From Arenicola marina (taxonomy: Eukaryota > Annelida > Polychaeta > Arenicolidae), in assembly GCA_964019135.1 (NCBI GenBank), contig OZ025249.1, positions 12,202,039 to 12,266,038 on the forward strand: DNA of 64,000 nucleotides, read 5' to 3'. This document shows positions 47,801-58,728 of the stretch, piece by piece. Within the stretch, counting starts at the first letter, position 1; each line of letters opens with the position of its first letter. The notes below the pieces were generated by a model that saw only the letters and a list, made by a program, of their open reading frames with translations, ran no database searches and had not been told where the DNA came from. Position numbers and translations under genes: made by a program.

Positions 47801-50800
47801 GTCTGAGGAATGGGTCGCACTCCGTCGCTGCAGAAGTACATGTACACTGCAGTTTAAAACAAGAAAATGCGGCGGATGTTTCTTTGGATCATGTAAGTTG
47901 TAAATCTGGAATGCACCACGTGATTAGCCACTAACGTCTGTCACAAAGGATAATTGCCCTGAGATTTGCCACTGTACAGCATAATTTAATTTATCTTTTG
48001 TACTTTATCGTTCGTGTGTCATCATTGGCGCAGTTTGCTCGGTTTTTGAATAATTGAACTAAAATCTACAATACGTCAGAAAAGACAAAAACATTGAAAT
48101 GTCTGTTAGTTTCTTCGTCTGGCTACTGTCTTAATGAAAGAGACAGATAGTGACTTTGAGCCATTACAAATTAATTGCAGCAGAAGATCATCGTTTTCAA
48201 CGAAATCGTCACACGGTTGTAGTTTCAACTAATAATATTCCCAAGAACTGCCCCGCAAAATATCGAACGGGGATATGCTCGACTCGAGAGAGGTGCACTG
48301 AAATGGAAGTGGTGTCATTTGTAGAATCCGTCCTCAATAGCTTCTTCTACGTTTGTTTCAGTGAAACACGAGGCAAAATGCAGCATTTGTAAAGGTTTTC
48401 CAATAATAGGATTAAGGTAAGTTTCGCCACAAGAAATGAAGCGTCAATTTTTGCTTACTTTATATAATTGACCCCGCGCGGGTAACCAAAACGTTTTACG
48501 TGTAATATTACAGGAAGAAAATTGCATAAATGTTTATTTGTGCTGTGTTTAATATTAATACTCACGACATTTGTCTTACAGATGATTCTATCAAATCGTT
48601 GTTTACCTGCTGTCTTCTGTAATGATGTGGTGCGTGAATGAGTTTCCGATACATATTGACCACAAATACTACTGCATGCGTTTTAGCATGATTTTTACGA
48701 TAACCTTTACGTCTGCCGCAGGTACCGTTGTCTAAAGTGCTTTAACTACGACCTGTGTCAGCTGTGCTTCCTGACTGGCAGAGTGAGCAAGAAACACAAA
48801 CTGAAACACCCGACACAGGAGTACTGCTTTGGGGTGAGTAGACGGCGGGCGATATACGCCGTGCGACAGTCCGAGCCGGCTACACTAATTATAATAATTA
48901 TATTTAAATGGCGCTCTGCAGATATTGAAGACGAAATAACATCTGATGACAGCATCTACTGCATGGATCAATTAACAAGGACAGGTTACTGTGTACTCGG
49001 TGATCACTGGACAGTCCTAAGCTTGACTTTATCATATGGAAGTATGTATCCGCACAGAATAAATGGTTGCGTTATCACTTAGTTGAATACAAAAATAAGC
49101 GCATATACATGTATATATAGAGACAATCGTATATATGTGTGGATATCTGCATGGCAGCAAAACGGCGATGTGTCTCCATATTTCACATGACTGACGTAAA
49201 GTAACTGTCCTAAAACACAAACCCACGGATGTATGTTTCGCAGACCACCCCGAAAGATGACACGAAGGACTTCATGCGCACTGTCCGGAACAACCTCAGC
49301 AAACGTCACCGGAAGAAGCAGAAGTCCCGCTTCCTGCCGATCTACGGCGCTGAGCAAGCCTTCAACCAGCGCTACAACAGTGACGAGGACAGCGACGGGG
49401 TCAAGGATCACGTCATCGCAGATCAACCAATCACTGTGGTTGTTGAGCCTCGTCATGTCGCCAAACTGAGCGGTGCCGCCGTGGCGCCCTCTGGTGAAGT
49501 GGAGAAGGAGAATCTGCTTCAGCTTGTCGCGCCCAAGGTGAGGAGGAGAGCGTAGTTGGAATTCGGTTGTACTGTGTCGACTGAGGTATCTCAAGTACAC
49601 GCGGATGTTTCACTGATGAAGCTTGAACCCTTTGTGGTATAACTGTTGTTAATTTGTTTATGTTATATATATTTATATGTATGTTATAGCATGCATAAGT
49701 ATTGATATATGCATACATGTATATACATTTGTTAGTAAGAAGTAATTGGGGAATGATCGTGCATTTTCGGCAATAAACAGTGTTCCCACGATCATGAAAG
49801 TCCTGGAAAATCCTTTGACAAAAGCTATCGTGAAATGTCCTGGCAAATTTTAATTTTTCAAAGATCCTGGAAAGTGCAGTTTTCCACTTTTCAGATGGTA
49901 TAATACTCCGCTTTCTTACTTATTACAAATACATGCGTTTATCTAAGGACCATTACGGTATGTGTGGTCGTAAAGTGTTTATATGCCATGTATAATAAAT
50001 AAAAAATATAATGGGTGAAAACATTTAGGGGGGAAGAGGAGGCCATTTTGCAGAAATGCTAATGTTTTTACGACCTGTACCTGTGAATGACCTTTGTCGT
50101 TAGGGTGACTGATCCATGTATACATGCTGCAGACTAAGGAAACCCTCATGTAAAGCCATACATTTGTCATTTTTATTACCCGATGTGTGTGGGAACCCTG
50201 TATAAATAGACCTGATAACGAGTGCCGACTTCCCTCGTTGTCTCCCGCCAGCCGAGGCTCGTCCCGCCATTGGCTGTGCCAGGTCAGGTGACCGGAGTCC
50301 CGGATGATCCGCTTGGTTACGAGAAGCTCATACAACGTCTCGAGCTCGAGAACAGGTAGGTGACGTCATGATTACGTCATAATGACGTCACCGGAAGCGG
50401 CCTTTATCTTGTCGCGTGAATCCCGCGCGCTAGGTTTTAGCTGATGTGGCTGTTATGGATATACAGTATCTGTGGTTTATGGCAGTTTAAGACAGTTTCA
50501 GTTTTGCTTTTCCAGAAACTTGTTATTTTTTGGGGGGTTTTGTCCTGTCAAGTATAACTTATAAATATATATATATCATATTCTTATCTATGACTGACGG
50601 TGGCCGTATGCTATGATACAACGGCCATATTACGCGTTGGAAAGAGGTCCTCTTGCATAACACATATTGTCATATTTGTCATATATCATATACCGTAAAC
50701 TGCCTATTAGAAGCCGCACCCCAACTTTGGCCTAAAAACCGGGTTGGCCGGCGCCCAGAACCATTTTCGGAAAACTACATATTATAAGCCGCACCCCGAC

Positions 50801-53800
50801 TTTGGCCTTCCGCCCCCCCCCCCCACCCCACCCCACCGGCCCGCCCTCCGCTCTGTATTCCTGCTTAATCTATCCGGCCAACCAAGCCACTTAATTGTTT
50901 ATACAAGCAGTCGCGACCACTAACAGCATTCACATCTCCCTCTCCGACTTCCTAATATAAGCCGCGGCTTCTAATAGGCAGTTTACGATATGTCATATTC
51001 CCTCCCACCCATACCACTTGTGCACACCGGTTGCCATGGTTTCCTACCGCCCTCCAGGCTTTTGATGCGGGAGTTGACCCGGCGGCAGTGGTCGGGGGTG
51101 CCCCGGGGCCAGTGGTCGGGGGAGCCCCCCCGGGGGCAGTGGTCGGCGCAGCCCCGGCCCCGGCCCCCCGCCGCGCCCTCCTCCAGTGGGTCGGACCGGG
51201 AGGACTGGGAGAGGGAGTGGCTTCGGGACGAGCGGGACAAGCTGGAGGCCAAGCAGGAGGTGCTGCTGACCCACAACCAGCAGCTCGAGCTCCAGCTCCA
51301 GCGGCTCAGGCTGCTCATGCGGGAGGTAGGAGCGCCGGACGCCGGGGCGAGCATGCCGTAATCTGCTATTACGATGCCCGTAANNNNNNNNNNNNNNNNN
51401 NNNNNNNNNNNNNNNNNNNNNNNNNNNNNNNNNNNNNNNNNNNNNNNNNNNNNNNNNNNNNNNNNNNNNNNNNNNNNNNNNNNNNNNNNNNNNNNNNNNN
51501 NNNNNNNNNNNNNNNNNNNNNNNNNNNNNNNNNNNNNNNNNNNNNNNNNNNNNNNNNNNNNNNNNNNNNNNNNNNNNNNNNNNGTGATTTGATTCTGTTT
51601 TCGTGGCTTATAACAGGATGACGACCGTTCACCTTTGGGATCGCTCTCCATGGACGCTGGGACTATTAACCAGAGGGCGCTGCAATCTGCGACACCCAGC
51701 CGACCGCCCCCCGCCTACGAGGCCCACCCCCCCAGCGGCCTCACCCCAGCGGGACACCAGTCCCTGCTCATCCCCCGACCCTCCGGTCGCCAGAGCCTAG
51801 GGGTCAGGCAGCCCGGGTGTGGCGTGGGGGGCGCGGCAGACCTGACGGTGGATATCACCTACGGCGGGCTGGGTGGTGGTGGTGACCCTGACCTTGGCCG
51901 CACCCGCTGCTCGCTGCCCTCCCCCAGCGCCTCTCGGCGCTACCCCGATGAGGAGGCCGAGCTACAGGACATGATGGACCGCCTGAACCAGACCTGCCCG
52001 CTGGACGCCGCGCAGACATGTAAGCCCCCGCCCCCGGCCCCGGCCCCGGCCCCGGCCCCGCCCCCGGCCCCGGCCCCGCCTCCACATACCCCCCCCGCCC
52101 CCGCCCACGGCCCCGCCTCCACATATCACCCCGCCCCCACCCACGGCCCCGCCTCTACATACCCACCCGCCCCCTGCCTCCACCACCCCCCCTCCCCCGC
52201 CCTCTGTCTTCACACATCCCAACTCCCTGCCTGCACATACCCCCTGCCCCCGCATACCCCCATACCCCCTGCCTCCACATACCCCCCGCCCTCGCCCTCC
52301 ACATATCATCCCATTCCCCGCATACCCCCATACCCCCTGCCTCCACATACCCCGCGCCCTCCACATATCACCCCATCCCCCGACATCCACATACCCCGTG
52401 CCTCCACATACCCCCACCCCCTGCCCCCGCATACCCCCTGCCTCCACATACCCCCCGCCCTCGCCCTCCACATATCACCCCCACCCCCTGCCCCCGCATA
52501 CCTCCTGCCCCCGCATACCCCCTGCCTCCACATACCCCGTGCCTCCACATACCCCCTGCCTCCACATACCCCGTGCCTCCACATACCCCGTGCCTCCACA
52601 TACCCCGTGCCTCCACATACCCCCTGCCTCCACATACCCCCTGCCTCCACATACCCCGTGCCTCCACATACCCCCCTGCCTCCACATACCCCCTGCCTCC
52701 ACACAGCCCCCGCCCTCGCCCTCCACGTATCACCCCCACCCCCTGCTCCCGCATACCCCCTGCCTCCACATACCCCCTGCCTCCACATACCCCGTGCCTC
52801 CACATACCCTCGCTCACGCCTCGTCGCCGCACATAACCTATTTAACCTATTTAGCTATTCGTAGTTACTTTATATCATAGATTTATTAGTATTATGGATT
52901 ATAAATTATTATAGATAATCCCATTGTTAGATATTAGGTATAATTGCATAGATTATGATATTAGGTATAATTGCATAGATTATGATCTTAGTTTTATGCA
53001 TTAAGGATAGTCTCAATGGAACTCCCACATTGTGTACATGTGGCTCTGGCGGTCACTACCCGATCACGTGGTACATGACGTAGTACATGACGTCACTGTT
53101 TCTCGGTTGCCCCTGACAGCGGCCGGGCGGTCCCAGGGTGCACTGGATGAGATGTACCGCGCGGCACACAAGATAGGCGAGGCCTTCACAGGCTTCGTGG
53201 GACAGATGCAAAAGAAAGGTGCGTACTACGTAATACAGACAGGCGCCAAGCAACGTCCTTCACCTCAGACCTGTTTTCTCGTGTCTTTAGTGTGTGTATA
53301 TATATCAAAAACAGTTAAACAACTTCCATCTTCGTTGTCTGCGAAACATTTTAGGCATTTCTTGGCAAGAAAAGGTAACAAATGCCGACGTGTTAGCCAG
53401 GGCCAACGCACCGAGCATTCTTGCTCTTGTGAAACAACGACGTCTTCCTTGGCTTGAAAACGTTCATCGACACCAAGATGAACGCATTCCAAAGGATGTG
53501 CTGTACGGTGAGCTTGCCGATGGCAAAAGGCCAACTGAACGGTTTAAGGATGTTTGCAAGCGTGACATGAAGGCTTTCGGCATCGATAAACTGGTTTGAC
53601 AAACTGGACTTGAAACGCCAATCTAGGCACCCAGTGAGTACAAACCAAAACCTGTCGACAGGTCATCGATGCGACGACTGCGGGAAGCTCTGTCGGTCAC
53701 AGATAGGCTTGTTCAGTCATAAGCGCAAATGCCGCGACGCAAATCGTATCACTTGAAATCTAACAAAGCTGCAAAATCCATCGTCTTTCGCAGACGGGAC

Positions 53801-56613
53801 GGATGCCAACCATGTATCACCAAGACACGAGGCATGTATGGGACAGCTGTACTGTCGCACTGTGTCAGAAGACATTGATCAATAGTGACGTGTGATCGTT
53901 CGCGTGTTTTAGATTTGATCCTCTATAAGTTGTTTACGGGACACATAGTTCATGTACTTAAGCTGCTTGTTCTGTTTTATTTCGTTTTGTCAAAGTAAGG
54001 CGTGGTTTGTCGGCAGACTTACTTAAAGAATAGTACGCGAAGTTAATATAATGTATTGTCGTTGTATCGTTTAGCGTAGTCTTCATATCTGACATCTAGT
54101 CTGGATCAAGATATTCCTGTAAAGAAATGTACTATAAGACGCTATCTGTTTATTGCCTGACATGTTTTCTTTCCTCGTCCTGTCACAATGTTCTCTTTGC
54201 ACTTATTCGACTTAACCCGTATTTCTGGCACGCTATATGTTACAGTTTGCTATGTACTATCTATATCTTAAGGTGTCCATCTCTCTTCTGCTGCCATTCT
54301 CATTGCTTATATAAGTACGGTGCACGTGACACATGTACGTCAACATTTTATCTGTCCGTTGATATTTCAGTGTTTTTGCCTGTCGACTGAGCCCAGAGTC
54401 AGTCAAGGTGATGGTAGGGGCTTTATTGTTACTCAGGGTGAATGTGTTGGATGATTTATTGCATCAGCGCGCGTTGGCGTTGTTATTTTTGACACTTCTC
54501 CCCCGCCCAGCTCAGCTCTGGCGTAATATGTTTGCCACTGGAGAGCGGGTTACGTTATGATGTAGTATCTGGTGTGTGTCTTCCACGTGCCCACCCCGCG
54601 CGAACGGTCGCCCACCATTGAGATACGCTGCGACGTGACTCTGGCTCATTGTTCAGGGCGGTGTTTGTGAGCTAACTGTAGTTATATGCTGTGAAACAAC
54701 CGTTCTAAACACCAAAAAAAAGCAGTCCCGCGTGACGACGAGTGGCTTGGGGGCGCTGTGTGTAGTATATAGACGGAGGTAAATACTGCGCATGTCTAGT
54801 TATTGGTGACGCCAAAAACCAACGGCATTGCCACCCTCCACGCCCACACCACCTCCCTTCACATACCCCTCGCTCCACCCTCCACACGCCCACGTCCTCC
54901 CTCTACATACCCCACGCTCCTCCCTCCCACCACACTGACATCACCACCCACCCCGTTGACATCACCACCAACCCACACTCCCACACCCGCACCATGAACT
55001 CTCACCATCTCACTTTTTTCCGCAGACAAAACAGATATTCATTACTGTGCACTCTTTTCAGTTAATTTTTCGGGTTTTAGTCATTTCATGCACTTTATGC
55101 ATGATTACGGGTTGACTGAATTTCAAACCCAATGTTGGAATGCCGCTTTCTGAATGAGACAACTTTTTTTGTCTCTGTAACAATATCTGGCCGATATATA
55201 AATGAGCAAGATTGTGGTGTGATTGTGCACACCACAATCTGTCAGATCTTAGGGTAGCCTAAAAATAAGACGTTAATGTTGTGAGACAGTCTGAGGGATC
55301 GTCATTAATGTCGATCCATCAGACTGTCTCACGACATTAACATCTGATTTTCAGGCTAATCTTAGGGCAATAAAGGTTGGTGTCGCTACTAAACAAACGT
55401 TGGCTTCTAGTTAAACCACCTGTTGATAAGTGTGAAGGTGCCTTGTGGCCTCAGACTACCTTTTGTGGCCTATCTGTGGATAGATGTAATTTGCCTTTTT
55501 GCACGTGACCCGCCTCACACCGTAAACCTGTCCAATCAGGTCAGCTGTAGTCCCTAATAACGATGATTTACTGGAGACAGTGCGCTGTAACTAGTCTCGT
55601 GGGTCGTACACTGAGCTGTAAGCCGTGGCGTGTGTCGTACAATGCAATCTCTGCTGCGGGAAGGGATCTGGTGAATATTAAATCACAGTGTAAAGTTAAT
55701 TCACAATAATGTCTCAGTAGTTAGCCGACAAACGTCATATCCGGTTCGCGGCCTGTGGTCAAGAGCGCCAATGTGATTCTGAGCGCGAGATTTAAAATAG
55801 TCAAAAAAATGTTTTCCAAACTTGGCGATAATTGAACTACTAAAGGGTCTAGCTGTCTCATATTGTTATCATTAGCTCTCTCCAGATTCCATATTAGTAT
55901 GTCCAGTAGTATCCACGTTTTCATAGGGCCTTTCAAGTTGTTGATGTATAGTACTTGCGCAACTTCTTAACCAAACCCAAAGCCATTTTTTTCTTTTCAA
56001 CTAAAAATGTGTGTGAACAATAGTTATATGTAGTTATTCCCGTTAAATCCCGCCTAATGCCTCTATTTCAAGTAAACTGATATATTGACGTCCTTAAAAC
56101 ATAAATAACGTGCAAGATGTGCCAGAAGTGTACAGGTATATTGTTAGCCACCGTTTGCCAGAGTAATTGGCTTTCTTGTGTATTGCGTCATCCCAATACG
56201 GGTATTGATGCCAAGTTTAGTCGTTCCAAGTCTAAATATGACCAGGCATACGTTTTCCTGATTGTCAACAGAAAATATATCCTGCAAGTTTCTAAGCATT
56301 AATCATCCTATACTTATAATATTGTTGTACGAGCTGCTTTAATATCGAACATAATTTGACATGTGTCGTTTATTCGCGGGACTGAGACTAGGTCCTAGCA
56401 AGTTGTGTTCGCTGCATTGTGTGACCCATGTTCTTACTGTCTGCAGGTTATCAGGACCTAGCCAGCGTGGAACAGCTGTCTGACTCGTCCGGTCGGGGCA
56501 GCACTCCTGCGCGGGGTACCGGCGACGGTGGCGGCGGCGGCGGCGGTGACCTCTCACCTGACCTTTCCCCGGAGACCCTGGGGCGCTACGACCCTCCATC
56601 TTTCCTCTCCTGA
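43402..56613 (+). CDS. dytn: Dystrotelin-like dystrophin-superfamily protein with WW domain
   Basis: Seventeen coding exons: 43402-43459, 44255-44315, 44766-44827, 45278-45352, 45576-45786, 46225-46310, 46693-46772, 47100-47177, 47636-47747, 48362-48416, 48722-48833, 49244-49537, 50252-50355, 51058-51325, 51617-52019, 53120-53218 and 56447-56613. All junctions are GT-AG with matching phases, and the total is 2325 bases, 774 residues plus stop. The start is fixed by an in-frame TAA at 43378. Order: WW (about 23-53), EF-hand region (62-274), ZZ zinc finger (276-323), basic linker, coiled coil (about 509-552), Pro/Gly-rich tail. The segment after the ZZ ([16 protein letters not shown]) resembles human dystrotelin rather than dystrophin. 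There are no spectrin repeats. Family role: binding of dystroglycan-type or syntrophin-type partners at membranes; the function here is unknown. An exon could hide in the gap within intron 14. Confidence 0.85.
45278..47747 (+). CDS. dytn: Dystrotelin-like gene exons 4-9: EF-hand region
   Basis: The translation runs from [20 protein letters not shown] through [51 protein letters not shown] and [18 protein letters not shown] to [20 protein letters not shown]. These match, segment by segment, the two degenerate EF-hand domains of the dystrophin family that, with WW and ZZ, form the beta-dystroglycan-binding unit. The calcium-loop acidic residues are largely absent, as is usual in this family. 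The loop after RKRLGL is divergent from dystrophin and longer than typical. Confidence 0.88.
46082..46121. repeat. Perfect 40-bp palindrome without spacer
   Basis: The left arm GAATCACTCTCGGGTAGAGA is followed directly by its exact reverse complement, 20 bp per arm with zero loop. It lies in intron 5 of the dystrotelin-like gene. No flanking duplication was seen. It could extrude as a cruciform or form a hairpin in the transcript. Confidence 0.9.
46885..47035. repeat. Retroposon 3'-end fragment (second copy)
   Basis: It starts GATTCAACAACCTTTATTGG, continues GTCAAAGCGA and, about 90 bp on, GGCTATCACCAGAGCCAC. The same landmarks occur at 26780-26990. It lies in intron 7 of the dystrotelin-like gene. 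Confidence 0.4.
48362..49537 (+). CDS. dytn: Dystrotelin-like gene exons 10-12: ZZ zinc finger and basic linker
   Basis: All eight zinc ligands of a ZZ domain are present: C281, C284, C296, C299, C305, C308, H318 and H322, in the pattern CxxC, CxxC, CxxC, HxxxH (KCSICK, YRCLKC, DLCQLC, KHKLKH). Exon 12 starts [18 protein letters not shown], then a strongly basic [11 protein letters not shown], then an acidic DEDSDG. The basic part resembles human dystrotelin at the same place. Confidence 0.9.
50252..56613 (+). CDS. dytn: Dystrotelin-like gene exons 13-17: coiled coil and tail
   Basis: Exon 13 ([15 protein letters not shown]) and exon 14 ([20 protein letters not shown], followed by a Leu/Arg heptad series) correspond to the paired helices that bind dystrobrevin in dystrophin. 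Exon 15 is Pro/Ser/Gly-rich with [17 protein letters not shown], similar in place to the short helix near the dystrophin C terminus. Exon 16 ([20 protein letters not shown]) is a second such helix. Exon 17 ends in a Gly run and YDPPSFLS. Exon 14 contains three internal repeats of GQWSG/RQWSG. The weakest exon is 17, which is low complexity but phase-matched. Confidence 0.8.
50693..50987. mobile_element. MITE with CCGTAAACTGCCTATTAGAA ends
   Basis: The left end CCGTAAACTGCCTATTAGAA plus GCCGC is matched by an exact inverted right end ending at 50987, giving a perfect 25-bp terminal inverted repeat. An ATAAGCCGCACCCC phrase is repeated inside. It sits in intron 13 of the dystrotelin-like gene, flanked by AT-rich ATATA/ATATG. 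It is non-coding. Confidence 0.85.
51384..51583. other. Assembly gap of 200 N
   Basis: Exactly 200 N, the usual placeholder for a gap of unknown size. It lies in intron 14 of the dystrotelin-like gene, between exons whose phases (0 and 0) already agree. Any frame crossing it is artificial. Confidence 1.
52020..52815. repeat. 17-bp C-rich minisatellite at the exon 15 donor
   Basis: After the donor GTAAGC at 52020, a CCCCGGCC tract leads into about 40 copies of CCCCCTGCCTCCACATA and variants (CCCCGTGCCTCCACATA, CCGCCCTCGCCCTCCACATA). The exon 15 frame remains open through the array to a TAG at 52862-52864. Similar CTCCACATACCCC phrases recur at 54840-54930 in the next intron. Confidence 0.93.
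53294..53756 (+). pseudogene. LINE 3' coding fragment with terminal CCHC-type zinc motif
   Basis: The frame [20 protein letters not shown], then [20 protein letters not shown] and [19 protein letters not shown] is the segment that follows the reverse transcriptase in many non-LTR elements. A stop and a frameshift occur near 53592-53600; then a shifted frame ends with [20 protein letters not shown], a C2H2/CCHC-like finger, and TGA at 53754-53756. It is 5'-truncated and lies in intron 16 of the dystrotelin-like gene. It is a different family from the LINE at 14381. Confidence 0.8.
54838..55000. repeat. C-rich degenerate repeat in intron 16
   Basis: Low-complexity CCACAC, CTCCCTNCACATACCCC and CATCACCACC phrases in irregular order, resembling decayed units of the 17-bp array at 52020-52815. 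Confidence 0.5.
55209..55358. repeat. Two adjacent inverted repeats (hairpins)
   Basis: Hairpin 1: 12-bp arms AGATTGTGGTGT (55209-55220) and ACACCACAATCT (55229-55240), loop 8. Hairpin 2: arms of about 47 bp at 55254-55301 and 55312-55358, about 85 percent complementary, with a core GTGAGACAGTCTGA and a 10-base loop TCATTAATGT. Both lie in intron 16 on the dystrotelin-like sense strand. The second has the size and shape of a pre-miRNA or of a small fold-back transposon. Confidence 0.75.
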
Positions 56614-57780
56614 CCCTTAACCGCACCCTCTGGAGTCCTGAATTGGCCCAGTTCGTCCGGACTTTGTGTTTAGGAGTTTCTCACACAGGGTGGCGATGTG
56701 GGGCGGTAACACATGACATGACGGGCGGTGACCTCATGGCAATGACCTTGTTTGGCCTGACATACAGCGGCCAGAATGTGACATTGACTTGCCATAAGCT
56801 GACTTGACCTTGGCCTTATATGACCTATCCTCTCGCAGCGTTTCCTAAGAGTGTCTGGGTTCCTTGCGCCTCTTGGAACGTCACCTCAAAGGATCTCCAG
56901 TGCTGCTTCGCGTGGATGCCACCAGGGGCGTATGTTGATCTGACCAGAGTGTTAGCTTACAGTGTTTGAACGCCGCTTTGTCTCAGCAGCAGCCATTGTA
57001 AAGTATTACTGCTTATGTTCAGCCGCCTGTCCGCATCAAAGCCCTACACAGTGTCATTACTTGCTCTGGCTATTACAGTGTATCTTGAGTTATTGCTTAT
57101 TGTATGTATTTTGTACTGATGGGTCGCTTTATGAGGCGGAGGTTGTATTACATTACAGTGTAATCTATACCATTTTTCGATGATGGGGCAGTGAAGGTAT
57201 TCTTTTGTAGCTTCTACAATTTGCGGTTTGAACCCTGTTTGTTTGACATTCATCGGCTCGTGTGGTTAACCGTAGATAGTTCCCACCGCAATATAGCCCG
57301 ACCGGCTATCCCGTAAACGCAATATAGCCCGACCGGCTATCCCGTAAACGCCAATGACGGCCTCGGAATGTCTGCCGCCAAGTGCTTCTCGCGAAATACT
57401 CGAAAATTGTGTTTGAGAGAACTGTTGTACAACAGGAGTTATCGTTACTACTGTAATGTTTATTTATGATTTAATATATAGATCTACCCCAAGGTATATT
57501 TGACAGGGTAAATGTCCTGTTACTCTGTCTTTATTTTGATCGTGCCCTGGCGCTCTCGATCACTCAGGGATATATGTCAGTATATATACAGTCGGCTGTT
57601 TATAAGGGGTACGTTAGGGGTTCGCGAACTGGTGCACAGCAACAAATCAAAAGTATATGGAATATTATGTTTTATCATGACATTGGTCTGATATATAATA
57701 CATTTTCTTTGTAACCTGTGCACCAATTACGCTTTGTTGGCGAGGGTGAAGAGTTCTACATGGTATATCGCCAGGTCTTT
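56614..57780. other. Downstream of the dystrotelin-like gene; 3' UTR and unannotated sequence
   Basis: The 3' UTR should begin here; several TGACCT/TGACAT phrases occur at 56710-56830. A perfect 32-33-bp tandem duplication (CGCAATATAGCCCGACCGGC…) lies at 57289-57352 and each copy contains the inverted repeat TAGCCCGACCGGCTA. No poly(A) signal could be fixed with confidence. Confidence 0.4.
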
Positions 57781-57784
57781 ATAT

Positions 57785-57955
57785 ATCCAAATGAAATGAT
57801 GGTTTAGGCCACATTTGTGCAAATGACGGAGGCCTCCATGGTGTAGTGGTTAGCGAAGTGGACCGCAGAAGCGGGGTGCTGGGGTCCAATCCGGACGTAT
57901 TGCATCAGTTCATCCTTCATCATCCCGGGAGGGTCCTTGGCCCAGCTGAGCTGTT
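57785..57955 (+). mobile_element. Rearranged tRNA-SINE copy
   Basis: It has GATGGTTTAGGCCACATTTG, as in the units at 28021-28514, followed by the tRNA-like part in the opposite orientation: A-box TGGTGTAGTGGTTAGCG near 57838, B-box-like GGGGTCCAATCC near 57882, then CATCCTTCATCATCCCGGGA. The head-to-head order suggests a fold-back or nested insertion. Confidence 0.6.
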
Positions 57956-58728
57956 AAACCTATGACAGGTATAGGTCATGTCGCGTCAATGAGGTTAGTG
58001 ACCCCGCCCCCCCCCCGCCTTCCTCCCCCTCGCCCGCCCACTCGCACCATTACTGTGTCACATCTATCATTCTGAACATGCCTTTTTGTTGAGTGATCCT
58101 TTCCTAATCTATGCCTGTAAAACAGTTTCCACGTGCTGTACATTATTCCCGCACTGAAGGACATCGGTACACCAGGATTATGACCGCGTTCCGCTCGGTT
58201 TACCAAAAAACGCGCCAGTAAGAATTTCCACTGAAACGGTCTATTGCCGAGTGGCAAGTTGGTGTTTTGCGCCAAGACCTAGAGCCGTGTGCATAATGTC
58301 TAGTTTGCTCTACGCAAACCTTCTTGGCGCTGCCTGCAAAATGTGGACACCCTTTCCCTGGAAAAAAACGGAACCTTATATATAGTGACAACATGTAGGT
58401 GCACATTGACGTTGGGATTAGGACTCTTACCGCCGCGAGCTTGCGAAGCTTTGACCGACAGGTAGTTATCGTGTGTGACTGTGATTCGTGATGATTATGA
58501 CTATGTGATATTGAGGGGGCAGGGAGGGGGGCTATGGGTCGTCTTTCCAAAAAATATTTGTTTGCGCATTCTTCGCCCCAAATTGTGCTGCTTATATGTG
58601 CCCCGAAAAAATGAATAAAACGCCTGGGGCCGTATTCATAAAGCATACTTCTAAGAGCGACCTAAATCAACTTATCGAGCGACTGTCTGGTTCAAACTAT
58701 AAAAATATTAAAACAGGAGGTGGGGGCC

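Noticed and set aside
44255..50355. Full-length dystrophin or utrophin
   Set aside because: The WW exon follows a 19-residue first exon with an in-frame stop just upstream, and no spectrin repeat exons were seen in the preceding sequence.
51031..51651. Frames of about 196-222 codons spanning the N gap
   Set aside because: They include translated N; the true exon 14 ends at 51325 and exon 15 starts at 51617.
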